Assembly: GCF_036346295.1 (NCBI RefSeq)
Contig: NZ_CP107819.1
Location: 6,262,001-6,326,000, forward strand
Direction of reading: 5' to 3'
Source: Streptomyces sp. NBC_00536
Lineage (GTDB): Bacteria; Actinomycetota; Actinomycetes; Streptomycetales; Streptomycetaceae
Length of the DNA: 64,000 nucleotides
The notes beneath the pieces are model-generated. The model was not told where the DNA came from, made no database searches, and saw nothing but the letters and a program-made list of their open reading frames with translations. This document shows, in pieces, positions 39,857 through 50,009 of the stretch. The position numbers and the translations under genes are program-made. Position 1 is the stretch's first letter. The number at the start of each line of letters is the position of its first letter.

Positions 39857-42334
39857 ATGAGCCGCATGAGCCGCACGAGCCGCACGAGCCCAGTACCTCG
39901 CCCGGCACCACCCCGCGGCAGGCCGGCGCGCGCCGCGTTCTTCGCCGCCCTGGCCACCACGATCCTCGGAACCGCCGCCGCCCTGCCCGTCCTCACGGCG
40001 GCGGCCCCGGCCGCTGCGGCCTCCGCCGCCGCCCTGTCGCCCCTGGACGTCCAGGGCCGCGGGGCCACCGTCCCCTTCACCGAGCAGGAGGCGGAGGGGG
40101 CGGCCACCAACGGGTCCGTGATCGGCCCCGACCGTACCTACACGACCCTGCCCGCCGAGGCCTCCGGCCGCAGCGCGGTCCGGCTGGACGCGGCGGGTGA
40201 GTATGTCGAGTTCACCCTGACCAAACCCGCCAACGCGATGAACGTCCGCTACTCCGTCCCGGACAACGCGGCGGGTACGGGCATCACGGCCCCCGTGGAA
40301 CTGAAGCTGGACGGGACCAGGCTCAAGGACCTCGACTTCACCTCGAAGTACAGCTGGTACTACGGCAGCTATCCGTTCACCAACCAGCCGGGCGAGAAAC
40401 CGCACCACTTCTACGAGGAGACCCGGACCCTGTTCGGGAGGACCCTCCCCGCGGGCGCCAAGGTCCGGCTCACCCTGGCCCAGACCGCGGCCACCCCCTG
40501 GGCGGTGGTCGACCTCGCCGACTTCGAGCAGGTCGCGGACCCGGCGGCGCGGCCCGCCGGCTCGCTCTCGGTCACCGACTTCGGGGCCGACCCGAACGGC
40601 TCGGCCGACTCCACGGCCGCCTTCCAGCAGGCCGTGGACGCGGGAGCGGCCCAGTCGAAGGAGGTGTGGATCCCGCAGGGCACCTTCAAGCTCACCGATC
40701 ACGTGGTCGTCGACAAGGTGACCCTGCGCGGCGCCGGACCCTGGTACTCCGTCCTCACCGGCCGGCACGCCACCGACCGGGGCCGCGCCGCCGGGATCTA
40801 CGGCAAGTACGCGCGCGGCGGCGGGTACGGCGGCCAGATCCGCCCGTACGAGGACAACGGCCCCAGCCGCAACGTGACGCTCAAGGACTTCGCGATCATC
40901 GGGGAGATCGGTGACCGGATCGACGACGACCAGGTCAACGCCATCGGCGGGGCGATGACGGACTCCGTCGTCGACGACGTCTGGATGCAGCGGACCAAGG
41001 TCGGGGCCTGGATGGACGGCCCGATGGACAACTTCCACATCAGGAACAGCCGGATCCTCGACCAGAGCGCGGACGGGGTGAACTTCCACTGGGGCGTCAC
41101 GAACTCCTCGGTCGAGAACACCTTCCTGCGGAACACGGGGGACGACGGCCTGGCCATGTGGGCCGACACCAAGGCGAACGTCGGGAACTCGTTCAGCCAC
41201 AACACCGTGGTGGCGCCGGTCCTGGCCAACAACATCGCGGTCTACGGCGGCAAGGACATCAGCGTCACCGACAACGTGGCCGCCGAGACCCTGACCAACG
41301 GCGGCGGACTGCACGTCGGCAACCGCTACCCCGGGGTCACCGCGGGGCAGGGCACGGACGTCCAGGGCACCTTCACGCTCGCCCGCAACACCCTGATCAG
41401 GACCGGGAACACGGACTACGGGTGGAACTTCCCGATCGGCGCGGTCTGGTTCGACAGCCGGAACAGCTCCATCGACAAGGCCACGATCAACGTGACCGAC
41501 AGCGACATCCTGGACAGCTCCTACGCGGCGGTGCACTTCGTCTCCGGCACCACCAAGGGCGTCCGCCTCGACAACGTGAACATCGACGGGACGGGGACCT
41601 TCGCGCTCCAGTTCAACGACCCGGCCGAACTGTCCATGACCAACGTCAGGGCCACCCGGATCGGCTTCGGAGAGCCGGTCTACAGCTGCCTCGGCGCGCA
41701 GCTGAAACTCACCCAGGGAACCGGGAACTCCGGGTGGAACGGGAAGCTGCCGAACACCTACTGCGGGCCGTTCCCGCCCGCGAACCAGCAGCCGGGACCG
41801 GACCCGACCCCGACCCCGACGGCGCCGACCCCCACGCCCACCGCGACCCCGACCCAGACTCCCACGCCCACTTCGACACCCACGCCCACCCCGACCCCCA
41901 CTCCCGACCCGACGCGCAACCTGCTGCGGGGCCGCCCGGTGACCGAGACTTCCCACACCCAGGTCTACGACGCGGCCAAGGCCGTCGACGGTGACCCGGG
42001 CAGCTACTGGGAGAGCGCCAACAACGCCTTCCCGCAGTCGCTCACGGCCGACCTCGGCGCCGCGGCGCACGTCGAGCGCGTCGTGCTCAAGCTGCCGCCG
42101 CCGGCCGCCTGGGGGGCCCGTACCCAGACCCTGGCGGTCCTCGGCAGCGCCGACGGCACGGCCTTCACCACGCTCGTCGCGGCCCGGGACTACCGCTTCG
42201 ATCCGGCCACCGGCAACCAGGTGACCATCGCCCTCCCCGCGGGCGCCGACCCGCGCCACCTGCGGGTGACCGTCACCGGCAACACGGGCTGGCCGGCCGG
42301 TCAGATCGGCGAGTTCGAGGCCTACGCGGGCTGA
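39857..42334 (+). CDS. Second secreted GH87-type beta-helix hydrolase with C-terminal F5/8C module
   Basis: Protein of 825 residues; GGAGAGG lies eight nt before ATG 39857 (another in-frame ATG nine nt on). Signal peptide in the first ~55 residues (basic, then a hydrophobic Ala-rich stretch). A CBM6/35-like module (~75-228) is followed by a beta-helix (~235-640) that opens with SVTDFGADPNGSADSTAAFQ. Asp406 (SADGVNF) and Asp429-Asp430 (TGDDGLAMW) give the same 23/24-residue aspartate spacing as its larger neighbour. A Thr-Pro repeat linker (~648-687) leads to an F5/8C domain. Likely works with the first enzyme, perhaps one endo and one product-specific. Confidence 0.8.
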   Translation: MSRMSRTSRTSPVPRPAPPRGRPARAAFFAALATTILGTAAALPVLTAAAPAAAASAAALSPLDVQGRGATVPFTEQEAEGAATNGSVIGPDRTYTTLPAEASGRSAVRLDAAGEYVEFTLTKPANAMNVRYSVPDNAAGTGITAPVELKLDGTRLKDLDFTSKYSWYYGSYPFTNQPGEKPHHFYEETRTLFGRTLPAGAKVRLTLAQTAATPWAVVDLADFEQVADPAARPAGSLSVTDFGADPNGSADSTAAFQQAVDAGAAQSKEVWIPQGTFKLTDHVVVDKVTLRGAGPWYSVLTGRHATDRGRAAGIYGKYARGGGYGGQIRPYEDNGPSRNVTLKDFAIIGEIGDRIDDDQVNAIGGAMTDSVVDDVWMQRTKVGAWMDGPMDNFHIRNSRILDQSADGVNFHWGVTNSSVENTFLRNTGDDGLAMWADTKANVGNSFSHNTVVAPVLANNIAVYGGKDISVTDNVAAETLTNGGGLHVGNRYPGVTAGQGTDVQGTFTLARNTLIRTGNTDYGWNFPIGAVWFDSRNSSIDKATINVTDSDILDSSYAAVHFVSGTTKGVRLDNVNIDGTGTFALQFNDPAELSMTNVRATRIGFGEPVYSCLGAQLKLTQGTGNSGWNGKLPNTYCGPFPPANQQPGPDPTPTPTAPTPTPTATPTQTPTPTSTPTPTPTPTPDPTRNLLRGRPVTETSHTQVYDAAKAVDGDPGSYWESANNAFPQSLTADLGAAAHVERVVLKLPPPAAWGARTQTLAVLGSADGTAFTTLVAARDYRFDPATGNQVTIALPAGADPRHLRVTVTGNTGWPAGQIGEFEAYAG

Positions 42335-42373
42335 CCCGGCCCGCGTGCGGCCCGCGTACCCGGACCCCGTCCG

Positions 42374-43648
42374 TCACGGCATCGGCTGTGGCGGGCGGGG
42401 CCCGTCGTACAGCCCGCTCGGCCGCATCCGCAGCGGCCGCTCCTGGTACTCCTCCAGCGCGTGCGCGATCCAGCCCGCGGTACGGGCCACCGCGAACACG
42501 GTCTCGCCCGCCTCCGCGGGCATCCCGCAGGACACCGTCAGGACGGCCAGGGCCAGGTCCACGTTCGCGTGCAGCCCGGGGCGGCGGGCCGCCACCGCGC
42601 CGACCACGTCCCGGGCCGCCGCCAGCGCGGGCCCGGCCTGCGGCAGTGCCTCCAGCCGCGCGAACAGCGCGGTCGCCCGCGGGTCCTCGCCCCGGTAGAG
42701 CCGGTGCCCGAGCCCCGGCACCCGCCGCCCGGCCCGCAGGTGGTCGGCCACCACCGGCGCGGCCCCGCCCCGTTCGACCACCTCCACCAGCATCCGGTGC
42801 GCGAGCCGCCCGGCCGCCCCGTGCAACGGGCCTTCGAGCGCGCCGAGTCCGGCCGACACCACCGCGTACGGATGCGCCCGCGCCGAGGCCGCCACCCGTA
42901 CCGCCAGGGTCGAGGCGGCCAGGTCGTGGTCGATGAGCAGCGCCAGCGCCAGGTCGAGCACGTCCAGCGCGAGCGGATCGGCCTCCCGCGCGGTCAGCGT
43001 GCTCCACAGCCGCCAGGCCAGCGGGCCGCTCCCGCGGTGCGCCCGCCCCACCACCGGCAGGGCGCCGACGAGCGTGGGGATCAGGCAGCGCGCCGAGCCG
43101 AGCACGGCCTCCTCGGACAGGTCGAAGCGCAGCGGATCGGCCACCGCGGCGGCGGCCGTGGCCACCCGCAGCCGGTCCAGCGGGCCGCTGTGCTCCGGCA
43201 GGGCCGCCACCGCCCGCAGGGCGGCGGCCAGCATCGGCTCCGGGGCCTCGAACCGGATCCCGTGGTGCAGGGCACCGGTCCAGAGCCAGTCGGCGACCTC
43301 CTCGTAGGAGTGCCGGGCGGCCAGCTCGGTCGCCTCGACGCCCCGGTACCAGTAGCGGTCGTCCTCGATCAGCGTGATCCCGGTGCGGACGGCGAGTTCG
43401 CCGCCGGAGGCGGCCCGGGGGAGCGCGGCCTCCCGGCGGGTGCGGCGCGCCAGTTCCTCGACCTCCCGGGCGGCGAAGGTGCTGCCGCGGCCGACGGGGT
43501 CGCGGCGGCTGGTGAGCTGGCCGCGGCTGACGTAGGCGTAGACGGTCGCGGGCTTCACCCCGAGCAGCTCGGCGGCCTGCCGGGTGGTGAGCCGCCGCTC
43601 GTCCGGGCCGTCGGAGGCGTCGGTGGCGTCGGGGTCCTCGTGATCCAT
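42374..43648 (-). CDS. Citrate synthase-like protein with N-terminal helix-turn-helix
   Basis: Protein of 424 residues. Residues ~18-60 form a MerR/excisionase-like DNA-binding helix-turn-helix (LTTRQAAELLGVKPATVYAYVSRGQL); the rest is a citrate synthase fold (EGPLHGAAGR, GLGHRLYRGEDPRA, HANVDLALAVL). The His and Asp motifs resemble the catalytic set but are shifted, so activity is uncertain. It is divergent from a second citrate synthase gene across 70 bp holding a palindrome. TAGGCT seven nt before the ATG indicates a leaderless transcript. It may act as a citrate- or CoA-sensing regulator, which is speculation. Confidence 0.85.
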   Translation of the reverse strand: MDHEDPDATDASDGPDERRLTTRQAAELLGVKPATVYAYVSRGQLTSRRDPVGRGSTFAAREVEELARRTRREAALPRAASGGELAVRTGITLIEDDRYWYRGVEATELAARHSYEEVADWLWTGALHHGIRFEAPEPMLAAALRAVAALPEHSGPLDRLRVATAAAAVADPLRFDLSEEAVLGSARCLIPTLVGALPVVGRAHRGSGPLAWRLWSTLTAREADPLALDVLDLALALLIDHDLAASTLAVRVAASARAHPYAVVSAGLGALEGPLHGAAGRLAHRMLVEVVERGGAAPVVADHLRAGRRVPGLGHRLYRGEDPRATALFARLEALPQAGPALAAARDVVGAVAARRPGLHANVDLALAVLTVSCGMPAEAGETVFAVARTAGWIAHALEEYQERPLRMRPSGLYDGPRPPQPMP

Positions 43649-43664
43649 GGATCCCAGCCTACAT

Positions 43665-43683
43665 ATATTGATTCAATCAATAT
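43665..43683. promoter_or_regulatory. AT-rich 19-bp palindrome between divergent citrate synthase genes
   Basis: ATATTGATT, C, AATCAATAT: perfect arms in a GC-rich context. It lies between the leftward -10 (43656-43661, minus strand TAGGCT) and a rightward -35 TTGACA at 43683-43688. A TGATTCAATC half-copy follows at 43690. The HTH-bearing citrate synthase is the obvious candidate binder. Confidence 0.75.
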
Positions 43684-43718
43684 TGACAGTGATTCAATCC
43701 ATCATGGATGGTCGGTCC

Positions 43719-44876
43719 ATGGACACCAACCTCAGCACCGCCACGGCACCCCGTGGGCTCGCCGGAGTCGTCGTCACCGAGACCGCCCTCGGCGACGTCC
43801 GGGGCCGCGAGGGCTTCTACCACTACCGCCAGTACTCGGCCGTCGACCTCGCCACGAGCCGGACCTTCGAGGACGTCTGGCACCTGATGTTCCGCGGCTC
43901 GCTGCCCGGGCCCGCCGAACGCGCCGCCTTCGCCGCCGACATCGCCCCGCTGCGCCACCTGCCCGCCGACGTCCGCGGGGCGCTGCCCGCCCTCGCCCGG
44001 GCCACCGCGCTCTCCGGACCGCTCGCCGGTCTGCGCACCGCGCTCTCGCTGCTCGGCGCGTCCGCCGGGTTCCGCCCCGTCTACGACCTCGTCCCCGAGC
44101 GCCGGGCCGCCGACGCGCTGGCCGCGTGCGCCGCCGTACCCACCCTGCTCACGGCGCTGCACCGGCTCGGCCAGGGGCTGGAACCGGTGGAGCCGCGCGA
44201 CGACCTCCCGTACGCCGCCAACTACCTGTACATGCTGACGGGCGAGGAACCCGACCCGGTCCGCGCCCGGGCGGTCGAGCGCTACCTGATCTCCACCGTC
44301 GACCACGGCTTCAACGCCTCGACCTTCACCGCCCGGGTCATCGCCTCCACCGGCGCCGACGTCGTGGCCTGCCTGACCGGTGCGATCGGCGCCCTCTCCG
44401 GCCCGCTGCACGGCGGCGCCCCCAGCCGCGCCCTGGACACCCTCGACGCCATCGGCACGGCCGACCGGATCGGCCCGTGGATCCGCGAGCGCGTGCTCGC
44501 GGGGGAGCGGATCATGGGATTCGGCCACCCCGTCTACCGCACCGAGGACCCGCGTTCGCGCATGCTGCGCGAGATCGCGCTGCAGTTCGGCGGCCCGCTC
44601 GTCGACTTCGCCGTCGAGGTCGAGCGGCAGGTCGAGGAGATCCTCGCCGAGCTGAAGCCGGGCCGCGAACTCCACACCAACGTCGAGTTCTATGCCGGTG
44701 TGGTCATGGAACTGTGCGGACTGCCCCGCGAGATGTTCACCCCCACCTTCTGCGCGGCGCGCGTGGTCGGCTGGAGCGCGAACGTGCTGGAGCAGGCGGC
44801 CGACTCGAAGATCATCCGGCCCGCCGCCCGTTACGTCGGCCCGACCCCGCCGCAGCCGGTGCCCCCGCTCGGCTGA
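43719..44876 (+). CDS. Citrate synthase / methylcitrate synthase-like protein
   Basis: Protein of 385 residues from ATG 43719. Citrate synthase motifs: GALSGPLHGGAPSRAL (catalytic His), MGFGHPVYRTEDPRS (second His) and ELHTNVEFYAGVVM with the Asp position replaced by Glu-Phe context similar to type II enzymes. No Shine-Dalgarno is present; TTGACA at 43683 and GATGGT at 43707 would place the transcript start at the ATG. An in-frame ATG at 43704 is the alternative. It should condense oxaloacetate with acetyl- or propionyl-CoA. Paralogue of the divergent HTH-containing gene. Confidence 0.87.
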   Translation: MDTNLSTATAPRGLAGVVVTETALGDVRGREGFYHYRQYSAVDLATSRTFEDVWHLMFRGSLPGPAERAAFAADIAPLRHLPADVRGALPALARATALSGPLAGLRTALSLLGASAGFRPVYDLVPERRAADALAACAAVPTLLTALHRLGQGLEPVEPRDDLPYAANYLYMLTGEEPDPVRARAVERYLISTVDHGFNASTFTARVIASTGADVVACLTGAIGALSGPLHGGAPSRALDTLDAIGTADRIGPWIRERVLAGERIMGFGHPVYRTEDPRSRMLREIALQFGGPLVDFAVEVERQVEEILAELKPGRELHTNVEFYAGVVMELCGLPREMFTPTFCAARVVGWSANVLEQAADSKIIRPAARYVGPTPPQPVPPLG

Positions 44877-44917
44877 CCCGCACTCCCCGCTGACGCGCAC
44901 GCCCTACCATCGACCGG

Positions 44918-45994
44918 ATGAGCACCAGCCAGCCCATCCCCGTCGTCGTCCTCGCCGGATTCCTCGGATCCGGCAAGACCACCCTGCTCAACCACCTCCT
45001 CGCGCACCGTGCGGGGACCCGGATCGGGGTGGTCGTCAATGACTTCGGCTCCATCGAGATCGACGCGATGTCGGTCGCCGGGCAGGTCGGCGACTCGATG
45101 GTCTCCCTCGGCGGCGGCTGCCTGTGCTGCGCGGTGGACGGCAGCGAGCTGGACGCGTACCTCGCCAAGCTGGCCGATCCCGCCCACCGCATCGACGTGA
45201 TCGTCATCGAGGCGAGCGGCCTGGCCGAGCCGCAGGAGCTGATCCGGATGCTGGTGGCCGGGGAGAACCCGGACGTCCGCTACGGCGGCATGGTCGAGGT
45301 CGTCGACGCCGCCGAATTCGACGCGACGCGGAGCAGGCACCCCGAGACCGACCGGCACCTCGCCGTCGCCGACCTCGTCGTGCTCAACAAGACCGACCGG
45401 GTCGACGCCGCCGAGCGTGCCCGGATCGAGTCCGTGCTCGGCGGGCTGTGCCCCGGGATCCCGCTCGTCGCGGCCGACCACGGCCGGATCGACCCCGAGC
45501 TGCTCTTCGACCGCAGGCCCTGGACCGAGACGCGCGGCCAGCTGTCCTTCGAGGACCTGCTGACCCGGGCCGCCGACGAGGGCGAGGACGGGGACCACAG
45601 CGGGCACGCGCACAGCCAGTACGAGACGACCGAGTTCGCCGTGGACGGGGCGCTCTCGCCCCGCCGGTTCATCGACTTCCTCGACGCCCGCCCCGCCGGG
45701 CTCTACCGGATCAAGGGCTTCGTCCACTTCGGCGTGCCGGGCCACGAGGAGAAGTACGAGGTCCACGCCGTCGGCCGGTTCCTGCGCTTCGCCCCGCTGC
45801 CCTGGGCCCGGGCCGAACCCCGGCGCACCCAGCTCGTCCTCATCGGTTCCGGCACCGACGGCCCCGCCCTGCTGAGCGGGCTGGAGGCGTGCCGCGAGAG
45901 CGCCCCGCAGGACGCCCCCGCGAGGAGCATGTGGGGCGTCCTGCGCTACGTCCGCCAGGACCCGGAGGCCGCCGAGGCCCCCGAGTCCCCGTAG
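44918..45994 (+). CDS. CobW/COG0523-family GTPase (metal chaperone)
   Basis: G3E-family P-loop GTPase of 358 residues: Walker A GFLGSGKTTLLN, the CxCC metal motif in GGGCLCCAV, Walker B-like VIEASGLAEP and the guanine-specificity NKTD. A His-rich loop (HSGHAHS) and a C-terminal CobW domain (GLYRIKGFVHFGVPGHEEKYEVHAVG) follow. Members insert zinc or other metals into client proteins. TACCAT seven nt before the ATG suggests a leaderless transcript. It converges on parC with a six-bp gap. Specific metal unknown. Confidence 0.92.
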   Translation: MSTSQPIPVVVLAGFLGSGKTTLLNHLLAHRAGTRIGVVVNDFGSIEIDAMSVAGQVGDSMVSLGGGCLCCAVDGSELDAYLAKLADPAHRIDVIVIEASGLAEPQELIRMLVAGENPDVRYGGMVEVVDAAEFDATRSRHPETDRHLAVADLVVLNKTDRVDAAERARIESVLGGLCPGIPLVAADHGRIDPELLFDRRPWTETRGQLSFEDLLTRAADEGEDGDHSGHAHSQYETTEFAVDGALSPRRFIDFLDARPAGLYRIKGFVHFGVPGHEEKYEVHAVGRFLRFAPLPWARAEPRRTQLVLIGSGTDGPALLSGLEACRESAPQDAPARSMWGVLRYVRQDPEAAEAPESP

Positions 45995-46000
45995 GACCGG

Positions 46001-48460
46001 CTAGAGCACCGCTCCGGCCAGCGCGGTCACCGTCGCCGGAAGCGGGGTGCCCGAGCCGTCGCGGCGCGGGTCCGGCTCCGGCAGCGCGGCCGGGGCGCCG
46101 TTCGCCCCCGCCGCCCGGGCCGGGGTACCGCCCGCCCAGGCCAGCACCAGCACGTCCTCGCCCTTGAGGAACCGCTGGCAGCGCACGCCACCGGTGGCCC
46201 GGCCCTTGCGCGGGTACTGGTCGAACGGGGTGAGCTTGCCCGACTGCACCGAATCGTCCAGGGTGCCGTGCGAACCGGCCACCGTGAACACCACGCCGTC
46301 GCCCGCCGGGTCCACCGCCGAGAAGTGGATCACCTTGGCGTTGTCGGAGAGCTTGATGCCCGCCATGCCGCCCGCCGGGCGGCCCTGCGGACGGACCTGC
46401 CCCGCCGGATAGCGCAGCAGCTGGGCGTCGTCGGTGATGAAGACCAGGTCCTCCTCGCCCGTGCGCAGTTCGACCGCGCCGACGATCCGGTCACCGTCCT
46501 TGAGGGTGATGACCTCCAGCTCGTCCTTGTTGGCCGGATAGTCCGGTACGACCCGCTTGACCACGCCCTGCTCGGTGCCGAGGGCGAGGCCCTGCGAGGA
46601 CTCGTCCAGCGAGGTGAGACAGATCACCGTCTCGTCCGCCTCCAGCCCGGACAGGAACTCCGTGACCGGGGCCCCGCCCGCCAGGTTCGGCGCCGCGTGC
46701 GTGTCCGGCAGCTGCGGCAGGTCGATCACCGCGAGCCGCAGCAGCCGCCCGGCCGAGGTGACCACGCCGACATCGGCCCGCGCGGTCGCCGCGACCTGCG
46801 AGACGATCAGGTCGTGCTTGGCCCGGGCCGCGCCGTCCTCGGCGACCGCGAGCGGCTCGCCGTTGGCCGTACGGGCCAGCAGGCCCGTGGAGGAGAGCAG
46901 CACCCGGCACGGGTCGTCCGCGACCTCCAGCGGAACCGCCGCGACCGTCGCGCCCGCCGACTCCAGCAGCACCGTGCGCCGCTCGGTGCCGAACTTCTTC
47001 GCGACCGCCGCCAGTTCGCTGGAGACCAGCTTGCGCAGCTCGGTGTCCGAGTCCAGGATCCCGGTCAGCTCGTCGATCTCGCCGTTGAGCCGGTCCTGCT
47101 CGCTCTCCAGCTCCAGCCGGTCGAACTTGGTGAGCCGGCGCAGCGGGGTGTCCAGGATGTACTGGGTCTGGATCTCGCTCAGCGAGAACCGCTCGATCAG
47201 CCGGGCCTTGGCCTGCGCGGAGTTCTCGCTGTCGCGGATGAGCCGGATGACCTCGTCGATGTCGATGAGGGCCACCAGCAGGCCCTCGACCAGGTGCAGC
47301 CGGTCGCGCCGCTTGGTGCGGCGGAACTCGCTGCGGCGGCGCACGACCTCGAAGCGGTGGTCGAGGTAGACCTCCAGCAGCTCCTTGAGGCCCAGCGTCA
47401 GCGGCTGACCGTCCACCAGCGCGACGTTGTTGATGCCGAAGGACTCCTCCATCGGCGTCAGCTTGTACAGCTGCTCCAGCACGGCCTCGGGGTGGAAGCC
47501 GTTCTTGATCTCGATGACCAGGCGCAGGCCGTGCGAGCGGTCCGTGAGGTCCTTCACATCGGCGATGCCCTGGAGCTTCTTCGAACCGACCAGGTCCTTG
47601 ATCTTCGCGATGACCTTCTCGGGGCCGACCGAGAAGGGCAGTTCGGTGACGACCAGGCCCTTGCGGCGGGCCGTCACGTTGTCCACGGAGACCGTGGCGC
47701 GGATCCGGAAGGTGCCGCGCCCGTTCTCGTAGGCGTCCTTGATGCCGGACAGGCCCACGATCCGGCCGCCGGTCGGCAGGTCCGGACCCGGGATGAAGCG
47801 CATCAGCGCCTCCAGGTCCGCGTCCGGATAGCGGATCAGGTGCCGGGCGGCGGCGATGACCTCGCCCACATTGTGCGGGGGCATGTTGGTGGCCATGCCG
47901 ACCGCGATCCCCGACGCGCCGTTGACCAGCAGGTTCGGGTACGCCGCGGGCAGAACCGCGGGTTCGAGCTCCTGGCCGTCGTAGTTCGGGGTGAAGTCGA
48001 CGGTGTCCTCGTCGATGGACTCCGTCATGAGCGAGGCGGCGTCGGCCATCTTGGACTCGGTGTACCGCATCGCGGCGGGCGGGTCGTCGTTGCCGAGCGA
48101 ACCGAAGTTGCCGTGGCCGTCGACCAGCGGCAGGCGCATCGAGAAGGGCTGGGCCATGCGCACGAGGGCGTCGTAGATCGACGCGTCACCATGCGGATGG
48201 AGCTTGCCCATGACCTCGCCGACGACGCGGGCGCACTTCACATAGCCGCGGTCGGGGCGCAGCCCCATCTCGTTCATCTGGTACACGATGCGGCGGTGTA
48301 CCGGCTTCATGCCGTCCCGGGCGTCGGGCAGGGCGCGGGAGTAGATCACCGAGTACGCGTACTCGAGGAAGGAGCCCTGCATTTCGTCGACGACGTCGAT
48401 GTCGAGGATCTTCTCCTCGAAATCCTCCGGCGGCGGGGTCTTCGTGCTGCGGCGGGCCAT
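46001..48460 (-). CDS. parC: DNA topoisomerase IV subunit A (ParC)
   Basis: Type IIA topoisomerase A subunit, 819 residues; ATG 48460 with AAGGAG about eleven nt upstream (the frame is open further upstream but not family-like). Breakage-reunion domain: [35 protein letters not shown] and the catalytic Tyr in [10 protein letters not shown]. The C-terminal third has the beta-propeller blades with [18 protein letters not shown]. Partner of ParE at 22 kb. Together they unlink daughter chromosomes. Confidence 0.95.
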   Translation of the reverse strand: MARRSTKTPPPEDFEEKILDIDVVDEMQGSFLEYAYSVIYSRALPDARDGMKPVHRRIVYQMNEMGLRPDRGYVKCARVVGEVMGKLHPHGDASIYDALVRMAQPFSMRLPLVDGHGNFGSLGNDDPPAAMRYTESKMADAASLMTESIDEDTVDFTPNYDGQELEPAVLPAAYPNLLVNGASGIAVGMATNMPPHNVGEVIAAARHLIRYPDADLEALMRFIPGPDLPTGGRIVGLSGIKDAYENGRGTFRIRATVSVDNVTARRKGLVVTELPFSVGPEKVIAKIKDLVGSKKLQGIADVKDLTDRSHGLRLVIEIKNGFHPEAVLEQLYKLTPMEESFGINNVALVDGQPLTLGLKELLEVYLDHRFEVVRRRSEFRRTKRRDRLHLVEGLLVALIDIDEVIRLIRDSENSAQAKARLIERFSLSEIQTQYILDTPLRRLTKFDRLELESEQDRLNGEIDELTGILDSDTELRKLVSSELAAVAKKFGTERRTVLLESAGATVAAVPLEVADDPCRVLLSSTGLLARTANGEPLAVAEDGAARAKHDLIVSQVAATARADVGVVTSAGRLLRLAVIDLPQLPDTHAAPNLAGGAPVTEFLSGLEADETVICLTSLDESSQGLALGTEQGVVKRVVPDYPANKDELEVITLKDGDRIVGAVELRTGEEDLVFITDDAQLLRYPAGQVRPQGRPAGGMAGIKLSDNAKVIHFSAVDPAGDGVVFTVAGSHGTLDDSVQSGKLTPFDQYPRKGRATGGVRCQRFLKGEDVLVLAWAGGTPARAAGANGAPAALPEPDPRRDGSGTPLPATVTALAGAVL

Positions 48461-48641
48461 CGCTGCGCGGCTCCTTAACCATGGTGATGGGGGCTGGGTC
48501 TGACGCGGACCATTGTGGCCCGAGGCACCGACAACGCCGACTCCGACCCAGGAGTGACCCGGGAACTTCTCCAGGGGCCGACGCGCTTGCATACAGTGAC
48601 AGGTCTGACGGAATTCTCTACATCGCGATCGAAGGGACCAC

Positions 48642-50009
48642 ATGCCCATGGGTCACACGGCCACAGCTCAGGCCGGCTCCGGCGGCCTGACAGCGACCGA
48701 GCACCGCCTGGCCAACGGCCTGCGCGTGGTGCTCTCCGAGGACCACCTGACCCCGGTCGCCGCGGTCTGCCTGTGGTACGACGTCGGTTCGCGTCACGAA
48801 GTCAAGGGCCGCACCGGGCTGGCTCACCTCTTCGAGCACCTGATGTTCCAGGGTTCGAAGAGCGTGTCCGGGAACGGGCACTTCGAACTGGTGCAGGGCG
48901 CGGGCGGTTCGCTCAACGGCACCACCAGCTTCGAGCGCACCAACTATTTCGAGACGATGCCCACGCACCAGCTGGAACTCGCGCTGTGGCTGGAGGCGGA
49001 CCGGATGGGATCGCTGCTGGCCGCCCTGGACGACGAGTCCATGGAGAACCAGCGCGACGTCGTCAAGAACGAGCGCCGCCAGCGCTACGACAACGTCCCC
49101 TACGGCACGGCGTTCGAGCGGCTGACCGCCCTCGCCTACCCCGAGGGCCACCCGTACCACCACACCCCGATCGGCTCGATGGCCGACCTGGACGCGGCCT
49201 CGCTGGAGGACGCGCGGACCTTCTTCCGCACGTACTACGCGCCCAACAACGCCGTCCTGTCGGTCGTCGGGGACATCGACCCCGAGCAAACGCTCGCCTG
49301 GGTCGAGAAGTACTTCGGCACCATCCCCGCGCACGACGGCAAGCAGCCGCCGCGCGACGGCTCGCTGCCCGACACCATGGGCGGCCAGCTGCGCGAGGAG
49401 ATCGTCGAGCAGGTCCCGGCCCGCGCCCTGATGGCCGCCTACCGGCTCCCGCACGACGGCACCCGCGACTGCGACGCCGCCGACGTGGCCCTGACCATCC
49501 TGGGCGGCGGCGAGTCCTCCCGGCTCCACAACCGCCTGGTCCGCCGCGACCAGAGCGCCGTGGCGGCCGGGTTCGGCATGCTGCGCCTGGCCGGTGCCCC
49601 CTCGCTCGGCTGGCTGGACGTCAAGACCTCCGGCGGGGTCGAGGTGCCCGACATCGAGGCCGCCGTCGACGAGGAACTCGCGCGGTTCGCCGCCGAGGGC
49701 CCGACGGCCGAGGAGATGGAGCGCGCGCAGGCCCAGCTGGAGCGCGAATGGCTGGACCGGCTCAGCACCGTGGCCGGCCGCGCCGACGAACTGTGCCGCT
49801 TCGCGGTGCTCTTCGGCGACCCGCAGCTGGCGCTCACCGCCGTCGGCCGCGTCCTCGACATCACCGCCGAGGAGGTCCAGGCCGTGGCCGCGGCCCGGCT
49901 GCGCCCGGACAACCGCGCGGTGCTCGTCTACGAGCCGCTCGCGGCCGAGGACGCCGAGGACGCCGACGTAGCCGCCGAGAACGACGAGACCGAAGGGGCG
50001 GAGCAGTGA
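48642..50009 (+). CDS. M16-family zinc peptidase, active subunit
   Basis: Pitrilysin-type metallopeptidase of 455 residues; AAGGGA six nt before the ATG. The inverted zinc motif is HLFEH (in GLAHLFEHLMFQG) with the distal Glu in NERRQRYDN. No signal peptide, so it is probably cytoplasmic. The next gene encodes the companion lacking the zinc motif, and their stop/start overlap, consistent with the heterodimers known for bacterial M16B peptidases. In Streptomyces this pair is conserved next to parC. Substrate unknown; small peptides likely. Confidence 0.93.
   Translation: MPMGHTATAQAGSGGLTATEHRLANGLRVVLSEDHLTPVAAVCLWYDVGSRHEVKGRTGLAHLFEHLMFQGSKSVSGNGHFELVQGAGGSLNGTTSFERTNYFETMPTHQLELALWLEADRMGSLLAALDDESMENQRDVVKNERRQRYDNVPYGTAFERLTALAYPEGHPYHHTPIGSMADLDAASLEDARTFFRTYYAPNNAVLSVVGDIDPEQTLAWVEKYFGTIPAHDGKQPPRDGSLPDTMGGQLREEIVEQVPARALMAAYRLPHDGTRDCDAADVALTILGGGESSRLHNRLVRRDQSAVAAGFGMLRLAGAPSLGWLDVKTSGGVEVPDIEAAVDEELARFAAEGPTAEEMERAQAQLEREWLDRLSTVAGRADELCRFAVLFGDPQLALTAVGRVLDITAEEVQAVAAARLRPDNRAVLVYEPLAAEDAEDADVAAENDETEGAEQ

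Noticed and set aside
41797..41919. Short tandem repeat of CCCAC/CCGAC units
   Set aside because: Codes for the Thr-Pro linker typical of secreted hydrolases.
38141..42259. Minus-strand open frame of 1372 codons opposite the alpha-glucosidase and second hydrolase
   Set aside because: It spans two well-supported plus-strand genes and has no family motifs.
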